From assembly GCA_035048495.1 (NCBI GenBank), contig CM068543.1, positions 36,395,096-36,459,095 on the forward strand: 64,000 bases of DNA, given 5' to 3'. This DNA comes from Euptelea pleiosperma. Lineage: Eukaryota > Streptophyta > Magnoliopsida > Ranunculales > Eupteleaceae. Within the stretch, counting starts at the first letter, position 1. The number at the start of each line of letters is the position of its first letter. The position numbers and the translations under genes were made by a program. The notes below the pieces were generated by a model, which was not told the origin of the DNA, did not search any database, and was given only the letters and a program-made list of their open reading frames with translations. This document shows positions 20,901-32,861 of the stretch, one piece after another.

Positions 20901-23732
20901 TGTCACAGAAGACACGGATTGAAGAGGTTTGACTTCAGTAGGTAAAGGAATGATGGGTTCTCTGGCCATGGTTATCAGAGGCTCGAACTCGATGAGAGGA
21001 GCGGGGATCTCTATCAGTGGAGCAGTCTCCAAAAGATCATTGAGATCAGAAATAGCTGACTCTGTTGCAAAGTCAGCTCCAAAGTGTTCTAGACACTGCT
21101 TAAGAATATCTTCGGTGGAGTCCGGGATTAGACTCTCAACGGCACACATTTCATCGGCCACATCGCGATCGGCATCTTGTTGCATTAGACGAAAGATGTT
21201 GACCTCAGCTTTGAGGTTACCGAAAGCAATGGACATGTTTCCGTCCCGGCACCCGATGTGTGCGTTCGCGGTGGCAAGGAATGGACGGCCTAAGATGACC
21301 GGAATGCGGTTATCCTGACACGGCTCGGTGTCTAGAATGATAAAGTCCACAGGATAATAAAAGTCAGCGACTTTTACTAGGACATCTTCAATGATTCCTC
21401 TTGGAATCTTGATGGACTGATCAGCCAATTTCAGGGTGACATTGGTAGGCTTCATATCTTTCAGTCCTAACTGCTGATATACCGAGAATGGTATGAGGTT
21501 GACGCTAGCCCCTAAATCTAGCAAGGCAGTGCAGCTAAAGTTGTCACCAATTTCACATTGGACAGTTGGGCTACCTGGATCCTTGTGTTTGATCACACTG
21601 TTGCGTTGAATGAACGCGGTAGCTTTTTCGGCCAAGAAGGCAGCTTTGGGTACATGCGTACGCCGCTTAACTGTGCACAAGTCCTTGAGGAATTTGGCAT
21701 AGGAAGGGATTTGCTTGATAGCAGAAAGGAATGGGATATTGATCTGGACGTCTTTAAAGACATCTAAGATCTCAGAGAATTGCTGATCCCGCTTATCTTG
21801 GACAAGTCTGTCCGGGAAGGGAGGCTTTACTCGACAAATGGATTTGTCTTTAGCCTTAGATTTCTGCACAGGGATATCTGATGTTGGTGCAGAGGTAGAA
21901 GAAGCAGAGGTAGGATTAGGACTAGTTTCCTCTGTGCGAGTGATGGGTGCCGGAGATGGCACTGGTGGTGGTTGGACTCCCATGTCCACAGTTTTTCCAG
22001 ATCGTAGGGTGGTTACAGCTTGCACCTCCCCTTGACACTTCTCATTCTGGCTTTGAGATTGGGATCCGATCTCATATACTGCCCCTTTGGCATTTCCTTT
22101 AGGATTGGCAATGGGTTGGCTAGGAAAGATGCCTTTAGCTTTCTCAGCTTCCAGGTTGCCTAAGCGTTGCTCTAGACGAAGCAAGGATTGTTGTTGCTGT
22201 TGCTCTAGGCGTTGCATAGATTGTTGTTGCTGAGTAATGAGTTGAGCTAGAAGGTCCTCTATACCAGATTTGGGGACCGACTGTTGGGGAACAGCTAAAG
22301 GGAGCTGAGGCACCAATTCGCGACTCGAGCTCATCGGGGCATTATAGTTATAGGCGGAAGAATTAGTTGGGACAATCTGTTGGTTCTGAAAGTTCTGGGG
22401 AACTCTTTGCTGATTCTGAAATGTGCTCTGTTGTCCAGAGTATTGACCCTGTTGGAACTGCTGGTTCTGAGTAGATGGGTACTGATTCTGCTGATACTGA
22501 CCCTGATTGAATTGCCTATTGGGTTGATTGAACCCAGGAGGATACATGCCCTGAGGTTGACGTGGAGGTTGAGCTTGTGGTTGAGTAGACTGAGGCCTCC
22601 AAGAGAAGTTAGGGTGGTTTCTCGTGTCCGGATGATAAGATTGACTATACGAGTTCTGAGTGGGTGGTTTGTATGTGCTGAAAGCACAAACTTCTTCCTG
22701 AAGAGGATTAGACCATCCTTCATTCAAAGGACAATGCTCAGTAGTATGGGAGGGTTGCAGACAGAGGGTGCAGGATTCCATAGGGCTCTCGTGTCCCACA
22801 TGCATGACTGGGGTAGATTGTTGAGTAGGCTTTTGTACAGACACAGCCAGTGCCGAGACTGACTTGCTCAACTCTTGAATGACTGATCGAAGCTCAGTAT
22901 CAGCTGTAGCATCATGTCCCTTGGTTGTCCTTTGGACCGAAGTGGTTCGACTAAACTCTGAGTCAGTCATCCAATGTTGAGAGTTTTCGCCTAACTCTCC
23001 CAAGAATTTGTATGCATCGGTCGGAGTTTGGTGCAGGAATTTTCCTTGGCACATGGACTCTACCATGGTCCGGGACTCATCAGTAAGTCCCTTATAGAAG
23101 ACGTGGACAAGATTGCCCTTGTCGATGCTATGGTGGGGACACTTAGTCAGGTAGTCTTGGAATCTATCCCACGCTTCAAAAAATTTCTCATCGGACTTTT
23201 GTCGAAAGTCCTGGATGAGTTGCTTCATTTGGTTGGTCCGAGTCATGGGGTAGAATTTAGACATGAATTTGCCTACCAACTCTTTCCAACTGCTGATTGA
23301 ATCAGCGGGTAAGGAGTAGAGCCAATCTGAGGCTCGGTCTTTGAGCGAGAATGGGAAAACTCGCAGACGGACATTGTCATCATCGAGGTTCTGATTCTTG
23401 AAAAGTAGGATGACATGTTGGAATTCCCTAATATGGGAATATGGGTCTTCTCTTGGGAGACCACGAAAGGTTGGCAGCATTTGGATCGTCTGTGGCCTGA
23501 TCTCAAATTGTACCGCCGTAGTAGGCGGGAGAACAATGCAAGTGGGCGGATTGGCAGAGATAGGAGCGAACGTCTCGATAAGAGGTCGTTCGACTGCCAT
23601 GACTACAAAGGTAGTAGTACTGGGGGAGGCGGGTGGTGAAAGAGATGGGGAAGAATTCAGTGGAGGATCCACTGTAGGGATGTGATTCTCAGATCGAACC
23701 AAGCGTTTGTTCGGACGATTCCAAACGGGCAT
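17967..23732 (-). CDS. Intact Athila-type Gag-Pol polyprotein
   Basis: One uninterrupted frame of 1921 residues encodes all proteins needed for copy-and-paste transposition in cytoplasmic virus-like particles. The start is the ATG at 23732, matching B's ATG at 11068; the frame is open five codons further, to a TTG at 23747. Visible in order: capsid-like Gag (about 85-215), CCHC zinc knuckle (C321, C324, H329, C334), Gln-rich linker (about 370-530), aspartic protease with DLGAS (739-743), reverse transcriptase with FMDD (1199-1202), RNase H with D1348, E1389 and D1414, integrase zinc finger (H1555, H1562, C1593, C1596) and the D,D-35-E core (D1625, D1684, E1720). Gag and Pol share one frame, so no frameshift signal is needed. 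No catalytic residue appears lost. The lineage call is firm; activity is inferred. Confidence 0.97.
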   Translation of the reverse strand: MPVWNRPNKRLVRSENHIPTVDPPLNSSPSLSPPASPSTTTFVVMAVERPLIETFAPISANPPTCIVLPPTTAVQFEIRPQTIQMLPTFRGLPREDPYSHIREFQHVILLFKNQNLDDDNVRLRVFPFSLKDRASDWLYSLPADSISSWKELVGKFMSKFYPMTRTNQMKQLIQDFRQKSDEKFFEAWDRFQDYLTKCPHHSIDKGNLVHVFYKGLTDESRTMVESMCQGKFLHQTPTDAYKFLGELGENSQHWMTDSEFSRTTSVQRTTKGHDATADTELRSVIQELSKSVSALAVSVQKPTQQSTPVMHVGHESPMESCTLCLQPSHTTEHCPLNEGWSNPLQEEVCAFSTYKPPTQNSYSQSYHPDTRNHPNFSWRPQSTQPQAQPPRQPQGMYPPGFNQPNRQFNQGQYQQNQYPSTQNQQFQQGQYSGQQSTFQNQQRVPQNFQNQQIVPTNSSAYNYNAPMSSSRELVPQLPLAVPQQSVPKSGIEDLLAQLITQQQQSMQRLEQQQQQSLLRLEQRLGNLEAEKAKGIFPSQPIANPKGNAKGAVYEIGSQSQSQNEKCQGEVQAVTTLRSGKTVDMGVQPPPVPSPAPITRTEETSPNPTSASSTSAPTSDIPVQKSKAKDKSICRVKPPFPDRLVQDKRDQQFSEILDVFKDVQINIPFLSAIKQIPSYAKFLKDLCTVKRRTHVPKAAFLAEKATAFIQRNSVIKHKDPGSPTVQCEIGDNFSCTALLDLGASVNLIPFSVYQQLGLKDMKPTNVTLKLADQSIKIPRGIIEDVLVKVADFYYPVDFIILDTEPCQDNRIPVILGRPFLATANAHIGCRDGNMSIAFGNLKAEVNIFRLMQQDADRDVADEMCAVESLIPDSTEDILKQCLEHFGADFATESAISDLNDLLETAPLIEIPAPLIEFEPLITMAREPIIPLPTEVKPLQSVSSVTPISTSSAPILELKPLPTDLSYAYLGPKETYPVIIASALSESERKKLLELLNEHKSAIGWTIDDIRGIDPSVCQHHIYLEDESKTSREHQRRLNPVLKDVVRDEVLKLLDAGIIYPISDSKWVSPIHVVPKKAGFTVVENENKEMVTQRLKKGWRVCIDYRRLNTNTRKDHFPLPFIDQMLERLAGHSYYCFLDGYSGYNQIPIAPEDHEKTTFTCPFGTFAYKRMPFGLCNAPATFQRCMMSILSDMVDKFLKVFMDDFSVFGSSFDDCLTHLGLVLQRCQDKRLVLNWEKCHFMVKKGIVLGHVISHQGIEVDKAKIDIISTLPIPKSVRDIRSFLGHGGFYRRFIKDFSQIARPLSHLLAKDSPFDFNADCVKAFERPKSELTTAPIIRPPDWTLPFEVLCDASDYALGAVLGQRVDKRSHVIYYASKTLNSAQMNYSTTEKELLAVVFALDKFRQYLLATKVVVYTDHAALRYLMSKKETKPRLIRWILLLQEFDLEIKDKKGTENVVADHLSRLTLESSFDTQPIPETFPDEQLFAISVNPWYADIVNYLVTEEMPSHWSKQDKSQFLARVKYYSWDDPYLYKYCPDQIIRLCVPESDQLSILSSCHDQPCGGHFSTKKTAEKVLQCGFYWPTLFKDAHIYCKTCPNCQHLGRISQRNMMPLTPIQVDEIFDIWGIDFMGPFPISYGFEYILLAVDYVSKWIEAIPTKTNDHKVVVKFLKEFIFARFGAPKAIISDGGTHFYNKIFENLMKKYGVTHKVALAYHPQTSGQVEVSNRQIKQILEKTVNTTRKDWSTRLTDALWAYRTAYKTPLNMSPYRLVFGKPCHLPVEIEHRALWAIKKLNFDLDSAGEERKLQMNELEELRNDAYNLSKNYKAKMKWIHDKSILRKEFQPGQKVLLYNSRLHLFPGKLKSRWTGPYTVTAVTPFGAITIEDPKDHSSFQVNGQRLKQFHELDVLFIQTFEIDIIDPAYVD

Positions 23733-25428
23733 ACGCGAATGAGGCAAGCTCTATACTTGGCAAAAAGTTGCCAGAGAGGAACACTATCCTAAATGATGCA
23801 CACCAAGCACAGATAATCCTATTCTAAGCAATCAGGATATATTTTAGGAATTATCTTTGTTAGTTTTGGGGCTAGAGTAGATTATGACAGTGGGCGGACC
23901 ACTGGTTTATCTTTTAACCGCCGGACTAACTGTTTTGCACTCAGAGGTTCTCACCAGGCTACACTCTTCAGAGCGAATCCTTTAGTACTAACTCTAGTTA
24001 ACAACAAGGCAATCCGAAGCCTAGACAGACGTGCGGCACAATGGCTGACTTAAGTACGTCCCAGACTAACCAGATTGGTCAAGTGGATAAGAAGAGTGTT
24101 CCCTCGGGTTAAGCTAGGGTTGATGCGTGTTCCTAGTCCACACGCAACTAACCGCCGAATAGTCCAAGATGCCACGTCGAGCTCAGTGTACTTGAGTAGC
24201 AGGGACTTATGGGTGTGTTAGACAACAGGGACCCGCGCTCGTGGTCTTATTTCGATTGGATGTTAAGCGGGTTCGCTTTGCGTGGATTTTTCCTCGAACA
24301 CCGGGCTAATTGGCGCTACTTCTTGATTCTTTTTAATTAAATGGAGCCTTGGGATCAAATCAGATGGAATGATGAGGTGGGTGATGAAATCCCACCAGTT
24401 GTAAAAGAGCTGGGTCTGCTCGATTAATGTTCAATTAATAACGGCCACGCCACGCAAGTCGAATAAGTTGTTGCTAAAAAACAAATAGACAAGCGGCAAT
24501 GATGCACCCAATATGCTCTGTATCGCACTCAAGGCGAGGATAGAGACTTACCTCCCGTGGGCCACGCCACGGGGTCGCCTCCGTGGGTTAGAGAGGGGTA
24601 TCCTAATGGGCTTGGGCCCGACTCCACCTCTTTGAGCTTTCGCTCTCTACCCACACTGGATCGTGTTCCTGCAGAAACAGTTAGATCGCACGGTCTAGGT
24701 ATGTGGGATTCTATTTGGAAGATCCTTGCCTTTTTAGGGTTCACTGAACAAGCACTGAATTTAGGCAAGTTTTTGAATTAGTTTCCAAATTCGAGATGGT
24801 TTAAAATTTAGGAATTCCCAAATTGGAAAATACCTAGATTGGAAAGTTTCCCGAACTGTGGAGATCTTCCAAGAAAGATTTTATTGCGAGATCCCTTATA
24901 ATTTTGGGAAATTTCCCAAAATTGAAATTCTACTAGATATGGGGCGTTTCCTTTTGCAGACTTTTCCAAATTCGGAAGATTTCTAAAGATAGAAATTCTT
25001 CTAAAGAGGAAACTTCTAAAAGGGGAAACCCTAATTTAGCAAAGTTTCAAGATTTTAGAATCTTTCCAAAAATCGCAAATCCTGGATTGGTGATTTCTAA
25101 AAATCTGCAGAATATAAAACCCTAATTTTTTTGAATTTTGATTTTTTAATTTTTTTTTGTAATTTCCACTTAATCTAGGGTTTCTAAAAAACCCTAGAAC
25201 AAGATCTAGCAGTTATTTGGAAAGCAGTAAAATTCCTAAATTATTACAACTTTGCACTCGGCCTTCCGAGGCATTAAAAATAGTAATTTAAAAACTGCTA
25301 AAAATCAACAAAAACAAAAAATAGAAAGTTTCCCGAAAAGGTCGGGCTGGCCAAATTGAGCAGCTTTTCGCTTCAGCAACTTTCCAATTCCGTCTTTACG
25401 TCCTTTTTCGCACTCCCGAACACCCGAG
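23733..25428 (-). other. Element A untranslated leader
   Basis: About 1.7 kb between PBS and Gag ATG, transcribed leftward. The half next to the PBS (24830-25428) is A/T-rich and rich in short variants of AATTTCC and GGAAA. The half near gag has a GC-rich block (24545-24640) with a 5' splice-site-like AGGTAAG at 24547-24553 on the minus strand, conserved in B. No convincing open frame; the frames at 24529-24781 overlap this conserved non-coding block. Confidence 0.75.
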
Positions 25429-25442
25429 CGGCAGCGGCGCCA
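25429..25442 (-). other. Primer-binding site, tRNA-Asp type
   Basis: Two bases after the 5' LTR end, the minus strand reads TGGCGCCGCTGCCG. The 3' end of plant tRNA-Asp predicts TGGCGCCGTTGCCG, so 13 of 14 positions match. tRNA-Asp priming is established for Athila elements. Confidence 0.85.
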
Positions 25443-25444
25443 TT

Positions 25445-27769
25445 TGAAAGTAGGATTTTCCCGCGTCGTTGGTTACGGAAACCCTAATCTCAATAATATT
25501 TGTAAATTGATCCGAATCTTTAATCCTGTAAAATATGAGATTTATATAGGGATTCGTGTCGGATGTCGATCCGCACTCGGGATTAGTCGGATTAGCGCAA
25601 ATAAGACATAAATGACGATTTTTGTTAGAGATTGTGGAAAATATTGGTGGAAGGGTGAGAGTGGTGGATTTGTGTGATTTTAAAACATGATTTAGATGAT
25701 TCTAGAAAGAGAAGTTGCATCCCGCAATAACCAAAACACAAAAATAGACTATTAAATTTAAAATGACTAACTTTATTGATTGAAAGAAATAATAACTGAC
25801 AATTGTTGGAATGAAAATCTATCTAAAAACAGCAAAACGAGTTAAACTCTAGAAAGAGAAAAAGATAGAGAGAGACGATGCGTGAATGCCACCCATTAGA
25901 GCAGAGATCCTCTTCTTACCTTTGAGAAAGATGAAGAGAGTGGAATGCGGCTTTGTATGGAGGTGCTGGCCGGAGTTGGTGGGATGTTGACGGAGTTGCA
26001 ACACCGTTGAGCGCACAAGGGCAGCGAGGTGGATGGTGTCAATGGTGGAGGATGGCTGAAGGTGGTGAAGACGGCTTGTGGAGGTGCTGTATGCGTGGAG
26101 ATGATGGACGGTCTTGGCAGCAAGAAGAGAGACTCTCTTTTGTTCCAAAACGTGGGGGCTGACTGCTGGCTGTTGCTCTTGTGGACGTGGGATAGAGAGA
26201 AGAGATGAGGCGTTGCAGCAAGTTTTTGGAGGAGGGCGGCTAGCGGATGTAACGGTGGCAGCAAGGAGGATGAGGGAGCTGCTGGACGGTGCACACCAGC
26301 ACATGAAATGGAGGAGGTGCAGACCGTGTGAACAGGGTGGGACTGTGATGTTTGATGAAAACGGTGATGGCAGCAACGTGGTTGAGGCGGAGTGGTGCTG
26401 TGATGTTGATGAAGACGGTGGTGGCAGCAAAGTGGTTGAGGCGGAGTGGCTGCCTGAACGTGTAACCGACAAGGAGGGAGAGAAACAGCAACAGCAGCAG
26501 GGGTGGAGGCGCTTGGGACGAGAGATGGCCGGAGTTGCAGACGGTGGCCGGAGTTGCAGGCTGCAACTCCGGTGGAAAAACGGTGAAGAAGATGACGAAG
26601 GTGGAGGAGAAGTCGAGGAAAACAGCAGCCAAGAGAGGGGGAAAAGGGAGAAACGAGTTGGGGGAGAGAATGGAAGAGAAAGGGGGGGGATTAGGGTTCG
26701 AACGAACCCTTCTCCCTCATCTTATAAAGCTCCCTATTTCCATTAATGGAAATAGGGTATTTTTTGAAAATAAAAAATTTTTTTTTTTTTTTTTTTTTTT
26801 TTTAAAGTAAAAACCTACTTTTCTATGGGGAATCTCCCCAATTAGTGGACCCCCCATTTAATTAAAATTATTTTTGAAATTCGCGGGGTCCACTAACTGG
26901 TCGGACAGCGGGTCGATGCTGATGGGCCCGGCTACTGGCCCACATGGACTGATGATGTCCATCGTCTCACAAGATGATGTGACAGGCATTCTGAAGGCGA
27001 TCGGATGGATGGTGACTTGATTGGGACCCAGATTGGTAGATCGACGGATCTAGAGAGATCCAACGGTCCGATTGAAGATCCAACGGTCCGATGAAAGATC
27101 CAACGGTCAGAAAGCTAAGGGAGATGAGATAGAGCTGATAGGCAGGAGTTCTGGGGTTAGGTCAGTAGATTCGAGGATCGAGAGATGAAGAGAGAGAGAG
27201 AATAAGGAGAGATGAGAGAAAAAGTATCAAAAAAATGGAAAAAAAGCACTGGCGGAGGGTCTGGAACCCTGTTCTTCACTGTGACCATCCTCACGCTTCT
27301 CCAGTAGAGTCGACTATTATTCCTTGCTGACTCATGTGGCTTTAAACGCTTTGGTCCGTCTCTTGGTCATTGGCTCTCCTGCTCTCTTCGTTCTTTGGGC
27401 CGGCTTTTTGGTCCTCTTATTCAGCCCATATTTGGCCCATATCTTCTAGTTATAGCATGTGGGCTTGTTAAGCTTTGATAATGGGCTTTCATGATCGATT
27501 TGGGCCCACAAGTCTCGAAAATCGTCCCATCGGGGTTTCCTGCGACAGAAGAAGCGCGTAATGAGACTTTATCAGAACGGCTTAATATTTAGACTTCCGA
27601 AAATGTGTTTAATGCATGCAAATATACCATTTCGTCCAGAAAAGTGTGTTTTACGCAATGAGATAGACTCTTACGTAGAAAAGTGGATAATTAGAGCAGT
27701 TTTACGTAGGAGAGTGCGATAACGCTAACAGGATAAGTGCTTAAAATAAGCACTTTTGAGCGAATATCA
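25445..27769 (-). repeat. Element A 5' LTR
   Basis: 2,325 bp. It carries the same parts as the 3' LTR at an offset of 11,732: palindrome 26548-26572, TATA-like box near 26725, MSA-like repeats 27059-27109. The block 25445-25617 differs from the 3' LTR in many bases and small indels and instead resembles U5 of G and E (GGGATTAGTC after the CGGATGTCGATCCG hairpin). Confidence 0.95.
27059..27109. promoter_or_regulatory. Triple 20-bp MSA-like repeat (5' LTR of A)
   Basis: TCCAACGGTCC at 27059 and 27079 and TCCAACGGTCA at 27099, in the LTR that would drive transcription of A. Only the third copy is an exact YCYAACGGYYA match. Upstream in element orientation the U3 is also dense in TGGGCC and GGCCCATAT motifs, known from proliferating-cell promoters. 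Confidence 0.55.
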
Positions 27770-30700
27770 AGTGTCTAGCACACTTTGGGGCTGACTTTGT
27801 AACAGAGTCAGCTATTTCTGATCTCAATGATCTTTTGGAGACTGCTCCACTGATAGAGATCCCCGCTCCACTCATCAAGTTCGAGCCTCTGATAACCAAT
27901 GGCCAGAGAACCCATCATTCCTTTACCTACTGAAGTCAAACCTCTTCAATCCGTGTCTTCTGTGACACCTACTTCAACTCCATCTGCTCCAACATTGGAG
28001 CTCAAGCCACTTCCAACAGATCTTTCCTATGCCTATCTTGGTCCTAATGAAACCTACCCTGTCATTATTGCTTCCGCTTTGTCTGAGAGTGAACGTAAGC
28101 AACTTCTCGAGGTGCTCAACGAGCACAAATCTGTGATAGGTTGGACTATAGATGATATTCGAGGCATAGACCCCTCGGTATGCCAACATCACATCTATCT
28201 TGAGGATGAATCCAAAACCTCTCGAGAACACCAGAGGAGGTTGAACCCCGTCTTGAAGGATGTAGTCTGGGACGAGGTCCTTAAATTGTTAGATGCGGGT
28301 ATCATTTACCCCATCTCCGATAGCAAATGGGTGAGTCCTATTCATGTCGTCCCTAAAAAGGCAGAATTCACAGTTGTGGAAAATGAGAACAAGGAAATGG
28401 TCACCCAGCGCCTGAAGAAAGGGTGGAGAGTCTGCATCGATTACCAACGACTCAACACCAACACTAGGAAGGACCATTTTCCTTTACCCTTCATAGACCA
28501 GATGTTGGAGAGACTAGCAGGTCACTCCTATTACTGCTTTCTTGATGGTTACTCAGGGTATAATCAAATACCCATCACCCCTGATGATCACGAGAAGACA
28601 ACTTTCACCTGTCCCTTTGGCACTTTTGCCTACAAGCGCATGCCCTTTGGCCTCTGCAATGCACCCGCGACCTTTCAAAGGTGTATGATGAGCATATTCT
28701 CTGACATGGTGGAAAAATTCTTCGAAGTCTTTATGGACGACTTCTCAGTCTTTGGGTCATCCTTTGATGACTGTCTGAACCATATAGGGCTTGTACTTCA
28801 ACGCTGTCAGGACAAGCGACTTGTCCTCAATTGGGAGAAATGCCACTTCATGGTGACGAAGAGCATTGTTCTGGGACATGTCATTTCCCATCAGGGCATT
28901 GAGGTCGACAAAGCTAAAATCGATATCATCTCGACCTTGCCTACTCCTAAGTCTGTGCGTGACATCCGGTCCTTTTTGGGACACGGAGGATTCTATAGGC
29001 GATTCATCAAGGACTTCTCTCAAATCGCTCGACCTCTGTCCCATCTTCTGGTTAAAGATAGTCCTTTCGACTTTAATGCTGACTGTGTCAAGGCATTTGA
29101 GCGTCTCAAATCTGAGCTCACTACTGCGCCCATTATCCGTCCCCCGGACTGGACTCTACCTTTCGAGGTAATGTGCGATGCTTCTGACTACGCCTTAGGA
29201 GCCATTCTAGGGTAGAGAGTTGACAAAAGGTCACATGTGATCTACTACGCGAGCAAAACTCTTAACTTTGCCCAAATGAATTACTCCACCACTGAGAAAG
29301 AACTCCTGGCGGTAGTCTTCGCCCTTGATAAATTCCGTCAGTACCTCTTAGCCACAAGGTGGTTGTGTACACTGATCATGCGGCCCTTCGTTATCTCATG
29401 TCGAAAAAGGAAACCAAGCCTCGATTAATTCGATGGATTCTCTTACTGTAGGAATTCGACCTCGAGATTAAGGATAAGAAAGGAACTGAGAATGTAGTGG
29501 CTGATCACTTGTCTAGACTGACTTTAGAGTCATCCTTCGACACCCAACCCATCCCTGAGACCTTTCCAGACGAACAACTGTTCGCTATCTCCGTTCATCC
29601 ATGGTATGCTGACATTGTCAACTACCTTGTCACCAAAGAAATGCCTTCACATTGGTCAAAACAGGAGAAAAGCCAATTCCTAGCAAGAGTTAAGTACTAC
29701 TCTTGGGATGACCCTTATTTGTATAAATACTGTCCTGACCAGATCATTCGTCTCTGTGTCCCTGAGTCGGACCAACTCAATATCTTGTCCTCGTGTCATG
29801 ACCAACCTTGTGGTGGTCATTTCAGCACTAAGAAGACTGTAGAAAAAGTTCTGCAATGCGGATTCTACTGGCCTACACTATTTAAAGATGCCCATATCTA
29901 CTGCAAAACCTGTCCTAATTGCCAGCATCTAGGCTGCATCTCCCAGAGGAACATGATGCCCCTCACTCCCATCCAGGTCGATGAAATCTTTGACATTTGG
30001 GGCATTGACTTCATGGGCCCCCTTTCTGGTTTCCTATGGTTTTGAGTACATTCTCCTTGTGGTAGACTATGTCTCCAAATGGATAGAAGCCATTCCCACC
30101 AAGACCAATGACCACAAAGTGGTGGTCAAATTCCTAAAGGAGTTCATCTTCGCCCGATTCGGTGCCCCTAAGGCCATCATTAGTGATGGGGGCACCCATT
30201 TCTGCAATAGGATATTCGAAAAATTAATGAAAAAGTATGGGGTAACCCACAAGGTTGCCCTAGCTTATCATCTGCAGACTAGTGGTCAAGTAGAGGTTTC
30301 TAATTGTCAGATCAAGCAGATCTTGGAGAAGACAGTCAATACCACACGAAAAGACTGGTCTACTCGTCTCACTGATGCTTTATGGGCATACAGAACCGCC
30401 TACAAGACACCACTCAATATGTCTCCCTATCGTTTGGTCTTTGGGAAACCCTGTCATCTTCCGGTAGAGATAGAACATCATGCCTTATGGGCCATTAAGA
30501 AGCTTAACTTCGACCTAGAAACCGTAGGGGAGGAGAGGAAACTTCAAATGAATGAGTTAGAAGAAATCAGAAATGATGCCTACAACTTGTCCAAGAATTA
30601 CAAAACAAAGATGAAGTGGATACATGACAAGAGCATCCTCAGGAAAGAGTTCCATCCATGACAGAAGGTCCTTCTTTATAATTCTCGTCTCCATCTCTTC

Positions 30701-30901
30701 CCTGGGAAACTGAAATCTAGGTGGACCTGTCCTTATACGGTCACAGCAGTCACACCCTTTGGTGCAATCACTATTGAGGATCCCAAGGATCACTTCTCAT
30801 TCCATGTAAATGGCCAGCGTCTAAAGCAGTTCCATGAACTTGATGTGTCATTCATTCAGACTTTTGAGATTGATCTCATCGATCCTGTCTATGTCGACTG
30901 A
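27770..30901 (+). pseudogene. Element B gag-pol pseudogene, 3' half (RT, RNase H, integrase)
   Basis: Resumes with AGTGT (the A target duplication) and continues pol through RT (FMDDF near 28732-28746), RNase H (CDASDYALG near 29173-29200), the integrase zinc finger (29797-29925), the catalytic core and the C-terminus, ending at TGA 30899-30901 like A. Breaks relative to A: TAG at 29213-29215 and 29449-29451 (both from CAG), a 1-bp loss near 29359, a 1-bp gain near 30020, and TGA at 30659-30661 (from GGA). The early integrase survives as open segments only. Confidence 0.92.
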
Positions 30902-32861
30902 TGATCCACTCAGTCTCCTGTGCTCTAACTTGGTTGGGGGTGCCTGTCACCCCCGTCATGTCTGGCTGAAGACGTAAAACTTAGCGCTTTCGGAAAGGCA
31001 ATTCCGGTATTCCTAGAGTACATGAGTCTCATGCATTTGTTATTACTCTTATATCTCTGAAAATGTAGGTACATTCATTCTTCCTATCATCAGGTACCAC
31101 ACACTGTCGAGTTTCTGCCGACTTGGTAACATCCTCCCTGAACCTTTGCATCATCATCACCAATTTTTTATCATTTTATGTCCCGGTCATGAGCACCGAG
31201 GACGGTGCTGTATTTTGGTTGGGGGTGGGGTATTTACCAAAACTCATGTCTTCATTTTGATAAAAAAAAAATAAAAAAAAATAAAAAATAAAAAAAAATA
31301 AAAAAATAAAAAAATAAAAAATAAAAAAATAAAAAAACTTCTTGTTTTTGGGATGATTTCCGATGTTCTCCAAAAGTTTTCTAGAATTTCAAAAATGTGT
31401 CAAATACCCTGACTTTGATGAGCTGAAAACCTTCCGTTAAGTTAATATTGAGGATGTCAATTTTTGTTTAAAGTTGGCGTTGAGTCAAGTCAAGTGTGAC
31501 TACAGCAGGTTTGAAAACTTAGAAAAACTCAGATTCGGCACAATTGTACACTATCAACATCAGAGTCATCCTAAGTTTGGAAATTCTAGAGATCCTGTGA
31601 GAAGAATTGTGGAGACCTAACCCTGTGAGCTTTCGAGCCTTTAATCATTTCAGAGGGTTATACAACAAATCTGAGTCACTAGATGGCTCAATATTCTTCA
31701 TGCCCGCAATATTCGTTGAGAGATCTCATTATCTTTTGCTTCGATCATAAAACTCGGAACGACATCAAAATTGGATTACTACAACAGAACCTTCTCTGTA
31801 TCCAGTCAAGACAGTATGCATGGTAGTGCAAACCCTAGAAAATGATTTAGGCCATTTTTCTGAACCGTTCAGCCTTTTTACTCACCTGAATTATACTTCA
31901 CTAGAAACCCCTTGAGCCCTTCTATAAAAACCTTTTCTTTGTAAACCCATCAACCTAAAACCCAGTCAAGCCATGAAGCATGACTGGGTACCCTTATTTT
32001 GAGATGGACAAAAAAATAACTGATGTGGGTATACTGTGAAAAGAAAAGTAAAGAAGAAAAATCCAAAGAAAAAAAGTGGTTCAAGCTGAAAATAAAATAT
32101 GGAAAGAAAGTATGAAAAAAAGCTGAAAAGAAATTGAGCAGTCTTAGAAATATCAAGAAAAAGATAAAAATACGAAAAAAAGGAAAAAGAACTAGATAAT
32201 GGTGTTACGCCGCAGGAAAAATGCAAGAAAATGGCAATATCCTCTCAAGATCTTTGAAATTCTGTATCCCTTTATCTCTCTACACCTGACCTAAGCCTCA
32301 TTACAACCCAGGAAAGTCCTATTTGATTCTAGGGTAGCACGATCATAAAATGTGGAGATTGGAGAAGGAGAAGCTATAGAGTTTGATCTGACGTTCCCGA
32401 GTGAAGTGGTATTCCAATCATGAGATCTTCTTCTGTTAAAGATGTCTTTCCTTTAAATAATACATATGTGAGATCTTTGCTTTCATATATCAATACATCT
32501 CCTCACATATAAATTGAGAGAAAAGAAGAAAACCCTTCTTGTGTGATTCTATTCTGAGTGCTAAACATGTGAGATTTGAGGTCGAGGCATAAAAACTTAG
32601 AGGTGATCTGGAAATCTTTACTGTCGGATGATGAGAATGTTGAGCACACACACACGCAGAGTCTGACTATTCTGGGTCATGATTATCAGTCTGTAGTCTT
32701 GCCAAAACTTTTAAACTCTTCGCTAGCATGTAACTGTTTTTGCATCCATTCAATGATTTGATGAACGGTGTTTTCCCGGAGCTAATGTGAAAGTGTGCAG
32801 CATGTGCAGAGCCCTTTTAAGCTCATTTATTTCGCACTAATTGCCAAGGATTGGCAATATG
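30902..32861 (+). other. Element B 3' non-coding region
   Basis: Collinear with the reverse complement of 16050-17966. It keeps the three G-tract/hairpin modules: 30931-30954, 31192-31230 and 32840-32858. The poly-T of A is replaced here by an A/T microsatellite (31258-31336). No envelope frame is present. Confidence 0.8.
31192..31230 (+). other. Hairpin plus internal polypurine-like tract
   Basis: Arms AGCACCG and CGGTGCT (31192-31209) are followed seven bases later by GGTTGGGGGTGGGG (31217-31230). The same arrangement is at 17636-17676 in A. It resembles the true polypurine tract module at the LTR border and may be an internal plus-strand primer; that role is inference. Confidence 0.5.

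Larger units (their letters stand above)
13706..27769 (-). mobile_element. Element A: complete Athila-like retrotransposon, nested in B
   Basis: A 14,064-bp minus-strand element flanked by the direct repeat AGTGT (13701-13705 and 27770-27774). Order in its own direction: 5' LTR 25445-27769, PBS 25429-25442, leader, gag-pol 17967-23732, non-coding 3' region, polypurine tract, 3' LTR 13706-16037. The Athila assignment rests on the DLGAS protease and FMDD RT motifs, the tRNA-Asp-type PBS and the long LTRs, all known for that Ty3/gypsy lineage. The LTRs are nearly identical apart from their last ~180 bp, which implies a recent insertion. It is potentially autonomous; no env-like gene is present. 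Confidence 0.95.

Noticed and set aside
23732..23747. Upstream TTG start for Gag-Pol of A at 23747
   Set aside because: The ATG at 23732 is shared with B at 11068; in B the upstream frame contains TAG.
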